Assembly (NCBI GenBank): GCA_017625725.1
Contig: JAGAKH010000079.1
Coordinates: forward strand, 1-46,171
Source: Bacteroidales bacterium
GTDB taxonomy: Bacteria > Bacteroidota > Bacteroidia > Bacteroidales > UBA932
DNA: 46,171 nucleotides
Direction of reading: 5' to 3'
Shown here: positions 1 through 7,071 of the stretch, in pieces
Layout of the letters: each line of letters opens with the position of its first letter
Position numbering within the stretch: the stretch's first letter is position 1
The notes under the pieces: model-generated
What the model was told of the DNA's origin: nothing
The model's input: only the letters and a program-made list of their open reading frames with translations
The model's database searches: none
Translations under genes and position numbers: made by a program

Positions 1-51
1 ACGGTGCATAATGTGTAAATAATTAATATTCAACAATATGCACAAAATGGA

Positions 52-91
52 GTGTGCCTGACACTGCCTGTCCTGGCAGCCTTGGGCACAC
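52..91 (+). terminator. Terminator-like nested hairpin, probably of an upstream gene outside the window
   Basis: Outer arms GTGTGCC (52-58) and GGCACAC (85-91) pair perfectly. Inside them CTGCC (64-68) pairs with GGCAG (75-79), separated by symmetric 5-nt internal loops. The sequence CTTTTC follows at once. The shape fits an intrinsic terminator reading rightward, but the U tract is short and the upstream gene is not visible, so the role is inferred. Confidence 0.45.
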
Positions 92-135
92 CTTTTCAAT
101 TTAGGTTTAATATGACTGCACAGAGGCGGAGACTG

Positions 136-345
136 CGGGCAAAATCACTGGGAAAGTGCTCTCGGTCGCATCACTCTGGTGGGGATCACGGGCAGAAAGA
201 CTGCAAAAGTGCTCTCGGTCGCATCACTCTAGCGGGGACCGCGAGCAGAAAGACTGGGAAAGTGCTCTTGGTCCCAGCGGTTTGGCGGGGACCACGGGCG
301 GAACCGCTGCAAAAGTACTCTTGGTACTATCGTTGGGCGTCGCCA
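136..345. repeat. Degenerate tandem repeat, 53-bp period, four copies
   Basis: The core AAAGTGCTCTCGGTC, or a close variant of it, starts at 153, 206, 259 and 312, exactly 53 bp apart each time. Between the cores lie related G/C-rich segments of the type GCGGGGACCGCGGGC-AGAA. Because 53 is not a multiple of three, each copy falls in a different reading frame, which argues against a coding repeat. Within the array AGCGGTT (276-282) and AACCGCT (302-308) form an inverted repeat. The region is visibly richer in G+C than the flanking DNA. Its function is unknown. Confidence 0.8.
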
Positions 346-446
346 GCCAGAAATATCCACATTACCAACCATTTATGTCCGCATTACCAGCTTGCTTTCT
401 AACTGGGGAGGAGCTGTAAAAATACAAGGAGGCCGCAGACCTGGTG

Positions 447-551
447 CCCTGCGGCGAGCGAAACAGGATGTGCGAACGCATGTGAGCAGATCCTGGTGCG
501 AGACCTCCGTTTCATTGTATGTCAGTACCCCGCGGCGGGCGGAACAGGATG
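447..551. repeat. Second G/C-rich direct repeat pair, 81 bp apart
   Basis: A 24-bp segment at 447-470 (beginning CCCTGCGGCGAGCG and ending ACAGGATG) recurs at 528-551 with only a few substitutions (CCCCGCGGCGGGCG ... ACAGGATG). The GCGAGCGAAACAGG part loosely resembles the GCGAGCAGAAAGACTGG part of the 53-bp repeats upstream, so both may be decayed copies of one family. CAGGAT (464-469) and ATCCTG (490-495) form a short inverted repeat. I see no gene in 1-684; short open frames there cross the repeats without protein-like composition. Confidence 0.6.
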
Positions 552-631
552 AAATCTTAAAACCATATTGGTCACGGAGGGGGAATTTTTTACAGAAAAG
601 GTGGACAATTTCTCAGAATTACCAACGGGAC

Positions 632-662
632 TTGCCAGACTATTACTAAAATTCTATTTTTA
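632..662 (+). promoter_or_regulatory. Candidate Bacteroidetes promoter for the first GH123-like gene
   Basis: TTG at 632-634 is followed after 20 nt by TATTTTTA (655-662), which matches the Bacteroidetes -7 element TAnnTTTG at seven of eight positions. The ATG lies 22 nt downstream. Spacing is right, but the -33 element is only a TTG and the region is A/T-rich, so chance is possible. Confidence 0.3.
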
Positions 663-684
663 CGAATAAAATATTCAGGGAAAT

Positions 685-2976
685 ATGAGACTTAAACAGT
701 ATTTATCAGTGCTTGCAGCAATACTGCTTTCCGGATGTGCTGCTGAAATTACAGAATTGAATTATTCAGATTCTATTGATCATACTTTAGATCTTTCTGT
801 ATCGGAAATCACATTGAGAGAAACTATGACTCAGAATCTTGCGGCTACTGTCCGTCCATGGAATGCAGCAGATAAGACTGTTGAATGGAGTTCGTCGGAT
901 GAAACGGTCGCTTCGGTTGATCAGTCTGGAGTTGTGACAGCACTTAAGATAGGAGAGACGATAATATCGGCAGAATGCGGAGGATTGAGAAAAGAATGTA
1001 AGGTCACAGTGGTGAGCTGGGCTATTCCTGTCGAGTCCCTGACTTTTGATTATGAGCCATTTATTGTCAAGGTGGGAAGAGAAATGGATTTTTATGCTTC
1101 CTATGAACCTCAAGGCACAACAGATCAGTTCGAATGGCTGTCTTCAGATGAGTCTGTGGCTACAATCGATGCTTCTGGCCGATTCAACCCCAAGGCTCCG
1201 GGTCATGTGACTGTTACGGCAAAAATAGGTGAGTTTTCCAGATCTGTAAATGTGACGGTCTACGATGAAACATATCTTATACAGACTGATGCTCTTGTCA
1301 AGCCGGTGAGATTTGAATCTTTCGGTCCTTGTACCGATACAGTGAGGGTTGCAAGGGGTGAGACCGCGACAGTACAGATGATCTGTGGTTCTGATACCCC
1401 TACGGGAACTCTTATCCCTGAGGTTCTTTATTTTGCAGCTGAGGGACAGACTGCTGGTCTTTCGTTGACTCCTTCTATCTACTGGCTTCCGGATATCACA
1501 TGTTCCAATAAATGGGATAACTGGGCTGGTGGACCGGCTCCAGACAGGTATCCGGATTCGGAAAAGTATCTTACGGATCCTCTTATACCGGTAAATGACC
1601 CTGAGAGAGGAACTGTCCAGCTTCATGGAGGAGACAGGATGCCTTTGTGGATAGAATTTGACATTCCGAGGGACTTCCCTGCAGGTATATATGACGGAAA
1701 GGTGCGTGTGTCCGGTAGTAAGGTCGTAGAATGCCCGTTTGTTATTCAGGTATATGATGTGACTTTGCCTGAAAAACAGGAGATGGATCTGATTCAGTGG
1801 ATAAATGATGATTATCTGCAGATAATGAATAATGGTGCATCGGTGAATTCGGCGTTGAGAGACGAACTTATATATGGAGAAATCATACCTCTTCTTTCAA
1901 GATATGGTCAGAACAGTTTCCGATTGATGAAGTATGATACTCCTAGACATCAGGAGGCATATCGTGATGAGTCCGGACGTTGGAGAATCAGATTTGATTT
2001 CTCATCTCTTGATAAGGAAATCCTGGAACTTTATGCTGCATGTCCTGATCTTCATAAGATTCAGGCCCGTACCGGTTCTCTTCTGATTGGTGTTGCAGAC
2101 AAGAATATAGGAAAAGTGTGGCTTAGAGGAGTTGAGTTGGATGATAACGGTGAAATGGATGTGATCGTAAATGCAGATGGATCATATTCACCTGATATCT
2201 GCTATAAGGAACAGTATAGGGATGAAATACCGGAATTGAAAGAATTTGCCCAGCAATACTTTATGGCTCTTGACGAATTCCTTAAGTCAAAAAGACTTCC
2301 GGACGGCCGTCTTTACAGCGATATCTTTCTTCAGGCGATATGTGACGAGCCGAACGATGATATGGCTCCTACCTATGAAGTTATAGCCGGATATATCAAG
2401 GAGGTTGCTCCGGACATCAAGATTGTGGAACCTCTTGGAACAGCCCTTATAGGGTCAAAATACATTGATTATCCGTGTCCATGCATTGATATCAAGGTGT
2501 TCAGGGGTGACGGAGAATACCCTTGGGACGACAGCTGTCAGACAAGATGGATTTACAGTGCGATCGGTCCTCAGGGTGACGCTATCAACCGTTTTATAAG
2601 GATTCCTCTCATCAAGACCCGTATGATGCACTGGCTTAATTTCAGGTATAGTGCGGTCGGATATCTTCACTGGGGTGCCAACTATTGGAAAGCCGGTAAG
2701 GATGGTGATCCTTGGAAGGATGCTCAGGGAGAATATCTGGCAGGTGATACATGGATTATATGGCCTGGATTCAGAACGGCTTATCCGTCAGTCAGACTTG
2801 CGGCTATGCGTGACGGTATCAGAGATTTCGAACTTCTGAGGATGCTTGAGAAGGAGAATCCTTCATATGCGATGGAACTTTGCAGAAAAGTCGCTTCAAA
2901 TTATACAAGTCATAACACAGATCTGCAGAATTTCAGGGATGTGAGGAGAACTGTCCTTGAGACACTTTCAAAATAG
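685..2976 (+). CDS. Lipoprotein with two Ig-like (Big_2) domains and a GH123-like (DUF4091) catalytic domain
   Basis: This is a predicted exported glycosidase of the GH123/DUF4091 group, whose known members are beta-N-acetylgalactosaminidases. The signal peptide ends in the lipobox LLSGC (Cys18). Two bacterial Ig-like domains follow (about residues 30-105 and 115-190), recognisable from repeats of the SSDESVATID type. A beta-rich region leads into the catalytic part, with NKWDNWAGGPAPDRYP near 275-290 and the adjacent acidic pair D554-E555 in CDEP. In GH123 such a pair supplies the residue assisting the substrate acetamido group and the acid/base. The C-terminus carries GYLHWGANYW and the R-D-G-I-R-D-F signature. 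Its closest relative in the window is the minus-strand gene ending at 11577. It is the first gene of a plus-strand set with the GH43 gene and the regulator. Family assignment is firm; exact substrate is unknown. Confidence 0.85.
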   Translation: MRLKQYLSVLAAILLSGCAAEITELNYSDSIDHTLDLSVSEITLRETMTQNLAATVRPWNAADKTVEWSSSDETVASVDQSGVVTALKIGETIISAECGGLRKECKVTVVSWAIPVESLTFDYEPFIVKVGREMDFYASYEPQGTTDQFEWLSSDESVATIDASGRFNPKAPGHVTVTAKIGEFSRSVNVTVYDETYLIQTDALVKPVRFESFGPCTDTVRVARGETATVQMICGSDTPTGTLIPEVLYFAAEGQTAGLSLTPSIYWLPDITCSNKWDNWAGGPAPDRYPDSEKYLTDPLIPVNDPERGTVQLHGGDRMPLWIEFDIPRDFPAGIYDGKVRVSGSKVVECPFVIQVYDVTLPEKQEMDLIQWINDDYLQIMNNGASVNSALRDELIYGEIIPLLSRYGQNSFRLMKYDTPRHQEAYRDESGRWRIRFDFSSLDKEILELYAACPDLHKIQARTGSLLIGVADKNIGKVWLRGVELDDNGEMDVIVNADGSYSPDICYKEQYRDEIPELKEFAQQYFMALDEFLKSKRLPDGRLYSDIFLQAICDEPNDDMAPTYEVIAGYIKEVAPDIKIVEPLGTALIGSKYIDYPCPCIDIKVFRGDGEYPWDDSCQTRWIYSAIGPQGDAINRFIRIPLIKTRMMHWLNFRYSAVGYLHWGANYWKAGKDGDPWKDAQGEYLAGDTWIIWPGFRTAYPSVRLAAMRDGIRDFELLRMLEKENPSYAMELCRKVASNYTSHNTDLQNFRDVRRTVLETLSK

Positions 2977-3028
2977 AAGTGGAAAATTATTCTACGGATT
3001 AGTGAAATTCGCACATTTTTGTTAAGTT

Positions 3029-3055
3029 TGTCAAAATAACCACATAGTTTTGACA
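3029..3055. promoter_or_regulatory. Perfect inverted repeat upstream of the GH43 gene (candidate operator)
   Basis: TGTCAAAA (3029-3036) and TTTTGACA (3048-3055) form a perfect 8-bp inverted repeat with an 11-bp spacer, in the 88-bp gap before the GH43 start. There is no U tract after it, so it looks more like a protein-binding palindrome than a terminator. The binding protein is unknown. Confidence 0.35.
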
Positions 3056-3064
3056 CTTATTGAT

Positions 3065-4042
3065 ATGAAGCAGATACCTCATCTTGCACTTATTGTAGTT
3101 TCGTTAGCACTTTTTGCAGCTTCATGCAGGCCTCATTGCATGACTTCGGGAAATCCGGCTTTTCCTGGCTGGTATTCCGATCCAGAAGGTGTGATCTGGG
3201 AGGACGAGTATTGGATTTTCCCGACAGCGTCACTTCCGTTCGAGGAGCAGGTCTATATGGATGCATTCTCGTCCAAGGATCTGGTCAACTGGACAAAGCA
3301 TGAACGGATTGTCGATACTACTGAAGTCAAGTGGATATGGCAGGCCATGTGGTCTCCTGCTGTAATTGAAAAGGACGGGTATTACTATCTTTTCATCTGC
3401 GGCAATGATATGTATGCTGACGGAGACGGCGGAATCGGCTATGTGAGGGCGGATAAGCCGGGAGGACCGTACAAGGATATTCTTGGCAGACCGCTTCTGG
3501 ATAAGATCATAAACGGGGCTCAACCTATAGATCAATATATATTCAGAGATTCCGACGGAACATATTATATGTATTATGGCGGGTGGAGCCATTGCAACGT
3601 ATGTATTCTGAATGATGACTTTACTGGTTTTCTTCCTTTCCCTGACGGTGAGTTCTTTAAGGAAATCACTCCTGAGGGGTATGTTGAGGGACCGTTCATG
3701 TTCAAGAAGGATGGGAAATATTATTTCATGTGGTCGGAAGGAACATGGACCCGTGACGACTATAGAGTTGCATATGCAATAGCAGATAGCCCGACCGGAC
3801 CATTCAAGAGAATAGCAACGATACTTGAGCAGGATCCTGAAGTCGGTACAGGAGCGGGCCATCATTCTGTCGTACACGAACCTAAGTCAGACAAATGGTA
3901 TATTTTCTATCACAGACATCCGCTCGGAAGTATGGATGGAAATCATCGTGAGGTCTGCATCGATGAAATGCATTTTGATGAAAACGGATATGTCATTCCG
4001 GTGAAGATGACATTCGAAGGGGTTGCGGCCAATCCGCTGTAG
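3065..4042 (+). CDS. GH43-like lipoprotein glycosidase (five-bladed propeller)
   Basis: This is a predicted lipoprotein of the GH43 group, whose members act on arabinose, xylose or galactose linkages in plant-type glycans. The ATG at 3065 is preferred over the in-frame TTG at 3050, since it gives a normal signal peptide ending at the lipobox FAASC (Cys21). The three carboxylates expected of the family are visible: D39 in YSDPEG as the base, D156 in QPIDQYIF as the pKa modulator, and E208 in VEGPFMF as the acid. Aromatic repeats such as DGYYYLF and DGKYYFMW mark the propeller blades. At 325 residues it is essentially a single catalytic module without a carbohydrate-binding domain. It sits between the first GH123-like gene and the regulator on the same strand. 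The sugar specificity cannot be told from sequence. Confidence 0.88.
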   Translation: MKQIPHLALIVVSLALFAASCRPHCMTSGNPAFPGWYSDPEGVIWEDEYWIFPTASLPFEEQVYMDAFSSKDLVNWTKHERIVDTTEVKWIWQAMWSPAVIEKDGYYYLFICGNDMYADGDGGIGYVRADKPGGPYKDILGRPLLDKIINGAQPIDQYIFRDSDGTYYMYYGGWSHCNVCILNDDFTGFLPFPDGEFFKEITPEGYVEGPFMFKKDGKYYFMWSEGTWTRDDYRVAYAIADSPTGPFKRIATILEQDPEVGTGAGHHSVVHEPKSDKWYIFYHRHPLGSMDGNHREVCIDEMHFDENGYVIPVKMTFEGVAANPL

Positions 4043-4063
4043 TTTAACCGAATCTGCTGTAGT
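4031..4063. promoter_or_regulatory. 13-bp near-perfect direct repeat, 20-bp spacing, before the regulator gene
   Basis: AATCCGCTGTAGT (4031-4043) and AATCTGCTGTAGT (4051-4063) differ at one base and are spaced 20 bp start to start, about two helical turns. The first copy overlaps the end of the GH43 gene, and the second ends 11 bp before the regulator ATG. TACCCTTG (4063-4070), a one-mismatch -7 element, abuts the second copy. AraC-family proteins often bind direct repeats at this spacing, so an autoregulatory site is possible but unproven. Confidence 0.35.
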
Positions 4064-4074
4064 ACCCTTGGTTT

Positions 4075-7053
4075 ATGAGTAGGTCATATTTCAGAAAACT
4101 TATAGTCAGCATACTGGCCTCTTTGCTTTGTATGTTGTCCATGGCAGCCGGCAAGCAGATGTATTTCACACCTCTTGATACGGATTGCCTGCCTTCAGGA
4201 GACGTTTCCAGTCTGTATCAGGATTCCGAAGGATTCTTATGGATAGCTACTTACAGCGGCATAGTGAGGTATGACGGTTATTGCAGTGTTCCGTATGAAT
4301 TATACTCGGAACACGGCAATACGTTTGAAGGGACCTACCATGTCTTCTGTGAGGATATGGAGTCGAATCTATATGTGGGAACCGAGAATGGAGTCTTGAT
4401 GCTTGACAGGAATCTTGACAGACTTGTAAAGATTCAGCAGCCGGAAATACAGAATCTGGAAGTTACTGACATCATCGTGGATAAGTCAGGCAGAATGTGG
4501 GTATGTGGTGATCTTGGAGTCTTCAGAAAGGATATGAATGGAGTCTTCATCAGGCAGGAACTGAGAAGGGATGTCTCAGAAGAACCTCTTTCCGATGCCG
4601 TGGACATGCTTGTCGATCCTTTTGATAATCTGTGGATTACGTCTTGGAGTAAGGGCCTTTATCGATATAACCTGAATACCGGTAAGATTTTCCGCTATAC
4701 TGAAGGAGACTTGTCTTCATCGTATGTACTTCATTGTGATGATGATAATAATCTTTGGGTAGGAACCTGGGGACAAGGTCTCCTCAAGGTTGATCTGGAG
4801 GAAGTGACCGATGAGGAAATGCCTTATGAAAGATTTTTCCATGACTCCAGACGTGACAATTCCATTCTGGATAACATAATCTACGATATAGATCAGGATA
4901 GCGACGGCAATATATGGGTAGGAAGCCGCAGCGGACTGAGTATCCTGATAGATCAGCAAAGGAAGGTCTTCAGAAACGAGTACCCGAAGGAAGGTTATGG
5001 GAGTCTTCCCTACAATGAAGTCAATGCAATTCTACGTACCCGCGACGGTACGATGTGGCTTGGCATGATGGGAGGAGGAGTTTGTAAGACGGATCTCGCA
5101 GGGGGGAACAGTAACGATATCATATTTCTGGATATAAACAGCGTCAGAGATAAGTATAAGACCTCTTCGGTGCGATGCATGTGCCAGGTCGATCCGAACA
5201 TATATTGGTTCGGCCTCTTTGGCAGGGGAATGATTCTGTACGATGTGAGGACGGAGACATTTCAGAATTATTCTGAATTGCCTTGTTTTGATGATTTTCC
5301 GACAATCAGCACAACAGACTGTATAATAAGAAGAAGCAACGGAGAATATGTCTTCGGAACTTATAACAATGGTCTCTGGCTTTGCAGTCCCGATCTCAAG
5401 TCTGCGACTTTGATAAACAGTACAACCCGTGCGGTTATGTCAGATGACTGTATCCATTCATTGGCAGAGGATGCGGACAGGAATATCTGGATAGGAACGG
5501 ATGGCGGATTCTTTGTAATGGATACACTTAACCGCGTTACTTCTCCTAGTGTGTCTGATGATGAGTTGAGCAGCAGCAAGATACTTGACATATCTCCTGA
5601 TCCGTCCCGAGATAATACCCTATGGATGGCTACGGACGGTAATGGCGTCATCAGGCTTGAAGTGTCGGGTGATGAAGCCCATATCCGCTCATATCTTGGA
5701 GAAGGTCGTTGTAATGTAAGTCAGTTCATATCGGTTCACGCAGATTCTCAAGGTAATGTATGGGCTGGATCCATACTCAACGGCCTATATCTTTATGATG
5801 AAGAAACTGATTCATTCGTAAAGCAGAATTATCTGGCATTTCTGGAAAATAAGAGTGTAATCAATATAGCGGAAGGTCCGGTCGGTCAGCTCTGGATGAC
5901 TACTGAGGAAATTGTCTTTTCATTCAAGAACAAGGAACTCCTTATGTATCATGACCTGTCAGGCAAGAATTCCTTTTCATCCTTCAACAGGAACTCATCC
6001 ATGTATATGCCTGATGAGGGTAATATGATTTTCGGATGCAACAAGGGTATAGCCCTGTTCCCATGCAAGAGAGAAATGACTGACGCAGCCCGCAACCATG
6101 ACATAGCAATAACGGATTTCTATTGTAACGGACTTTCATATAGGGATTTCGCTGATTCCAGATCCTATCGTTCAGATGGGGATGTCCATTACAAGGATGG
6201 AGTGTACTCTGTGTCTTCACGCAGACCGGATATCAGTATACACTTCTCTCTTTTCGAATTCATGAACACCTTCAATACAGTATTCTGGTATCGTCTGTCC
6301 CGTGAAGGAAGTGATGATGATCAGTGGTTTATTGCCGGTGGAAAGGAGCATGTTGCCGTGTTCCGGAACCTCAAACCAGGAAACTATTGTTTTGAAATCT
6401 GCGGAATGAGGACATCTACTTTTAATCTGTCGAGATTGGAGTCATTGAATTTCAGGATATTGCGTAGCCCTTGGCTGTCATGGTGGATGATATTGCTATA
6501 TGTCATTCTTTTTGCGGTATCGGCGATTACGGTAATAAGTATTGTACGCCACAGTATGAAGCAGTTGGCGGTTGAAATGCACCCTGAAGTTGCCGATGAG
6601 CAGGATACTGAACTAGAGAAGACAACGGCAGATACCCTTCCTGACAGTCCTGAAACTGAGATAATCAAGATGTCATTCGATATCCGTAAGGTAGACATGA
6701 CACCTCCGAATCAGGTTTTCATGCAGAAGGTCCTGAAGATTGTAAATGAACATCTTGCGGATTCGGATTTCAGACAGGCTGATTTTGCGAGGGAAATGGC
6801 AGTGTCCCAGACCGTACTTACAGAGAGAATCAAGGCGATGACCGGGGTGACTCCAATGGCTTTTCTTACCAATGCACGCCTTAAGATGGCATATACGATC
6901 ATTCAGGAAGTCTCAGAACATATTCATGTGGCCGACCTTGCCTATTCTGTAGGCTTCAATGATGCAAAATACTTCAGCAAGAAGTTCAAGGAAAAATATG
7001 GCAAGTCACCAAATAAGATGATGACCGAAACTGAGCAGGAAAAGCAGGAATAA
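4075..7053 (+). CDS. Membrane-tethered one-component regulator: HTCS-type sensor propellers and AraC domain, no kinase or receiver
   Basis: This is a predicted glycan-responsive transcription factor. A signal peptide (about 1-24) is followed by some 14 two-component-propeller repeats with W-I/V-G-T/S motifs (IWVGSRSG, IWIGTDGG), enough for two seven-bladed propellers, then a Y_Y_Y-type domain to about residue 795. One transmembrane helix lies at about 801-823. A linker of only about 57 residues leads straight into an AraC-type helix-turn-helix domain (about 880-980; FADxAREMAVSQ-like first helix, VADLAYSVGFNDAKYFSKKF second). In hybrid two-component systems of Bacteroides a histidine kinase and a receiver occupy this gap; here neither H-box, ATP-binding motifs nor receiver aspartate is present. 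At 992 residues it is several hundred shorter than usual. It lies inside the locus and converges on the block B operon with a 2-bp gap, so it probably regulates the PUL. Confidence 0.85.
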   Translation: MSRSYFRKLIVSILASLLCMLSMAAGKQMYFTPLDTDCLPSGDVSSLYQDSEGFLWIATYSGIVRYDGYCSVPYELYSEHGNTFEGTYHVFCEDMESNLYVGTENGVLMLDRNLDRLVKIQQPEIQNLEVTDIIVDKSGRMWVCGDLGVFRKDMNGVFIRQELRRDVSEEPLSDAVDMLVDPFDNLWITSWSKGLYRYNLNTGKIFRYTEGDLSSSYVLHCDDDNNLWVGTWGQGLLKVDLEEVTDEEMPYERFFHDSRRDNSILDNIIYDIDQDSDGNIWVGSRSGLSILIDQQRKVFRNEYPKEGYGSLPYNEVNAILRTRDGTMWLGMMGGGVCKTDLAGGNSNDIIFLDINSVRDKYKTSSVRCMCQVDPNIYWFGLFGRGMILYDVRTETFQNYSELPCFDDFPTISTTDCIIRRSNGEYVFGTYNNGLWLCSPDLKSATLINSTTRAVMSDDCIHSLAEDADRNIWIGTDGGFFVMDTLNRVTSPSVSDDELSSSKILDISPDPSRDNTLWMATDGNGVIRLEVSGDEAHIRSYLGEGRCNVSQFISVHADSQGNVWAGSILNGLYLYDEETDSFVKQNYLAFLENKSVINIAEGPVGQLWMTTEEIVFSFKNKELLMYHDLSGKNSFSSFNRNSSMYMPDEGNMIFGCNKGIALFPCKREMTDAARNHDIAITDFYCNGLSYRDFADSRSYRSDGDVHYKDGVYSVSSRRPDISIHFSLFEFMNTFNTVFWYRLSREGSDDDQWFIAGGKEHVAVFRNLKPGNYCFEICGMRTSTFNLSRLESLNFRILRSPWLSWWMILLYVILFAVSAITVISIVRHSMKQLAVEMHPEVADEQDTELEKTTADTLPDSPETEIIKMSFDIRKVDMTPPNQVFMQKVLKIVNEHLADSDFRQADFAREMAVSQTVLTERIKAMTGVTPMAFLTNARLKMAYTIIQEVSEHIHVADLAYSVGFNDAKYFSKKFKEKYGKSPNKMMTETEQEKQE

Positions 7054-7071
7054 TATCAGTCGAAGATATTA
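7051..7071. terminator. A/T-rich palindrome spanning the convergent stop codons
   Basis: TAATATC (7051-7057) and GATATTA (7065-7071) form a 7-bp stem with a 7-nt loop. It contains the stop of the plus-strand regulator and of the minus-strand gene. The stem is weak and lacks a U tract, so a shared terminator role is only a possibility. Confidence 0.2.

Noticed and set aside
1-43. Inverted repeat GTGCATA (4-10) / TATGCAC (37-43) as an attachment or IS end
   Set aside because: Seven bases with a 26-bp spacer in A/T-rich DNA is likely by chance, and there is no transposase or integrase.
136-551. CRISPR array
   Set aside because: Units are contiguous and diverge along their whole length; there are no conserved repeats separated by unrelated spacers and no cas genes.
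52-649. Short open frames of 85-116 codons across the repeat region
   Set aside because: They run through non-triplet repeats, overlap each other in different frames and lack protein-like composition or a recognisable domain.
3050-3064. TTG start for the GH43 gene
   Set aside because: The ATG at 3065 gives a regular lipoprotein signal peptide; the TTG overlaps the palindromic site.
6540-6715. Histidine kinase in the regulator
   Set aside because: Only about 57 residues separate the membrane helix and the AraC domain; no H-box or ATP-binding motif fits there.
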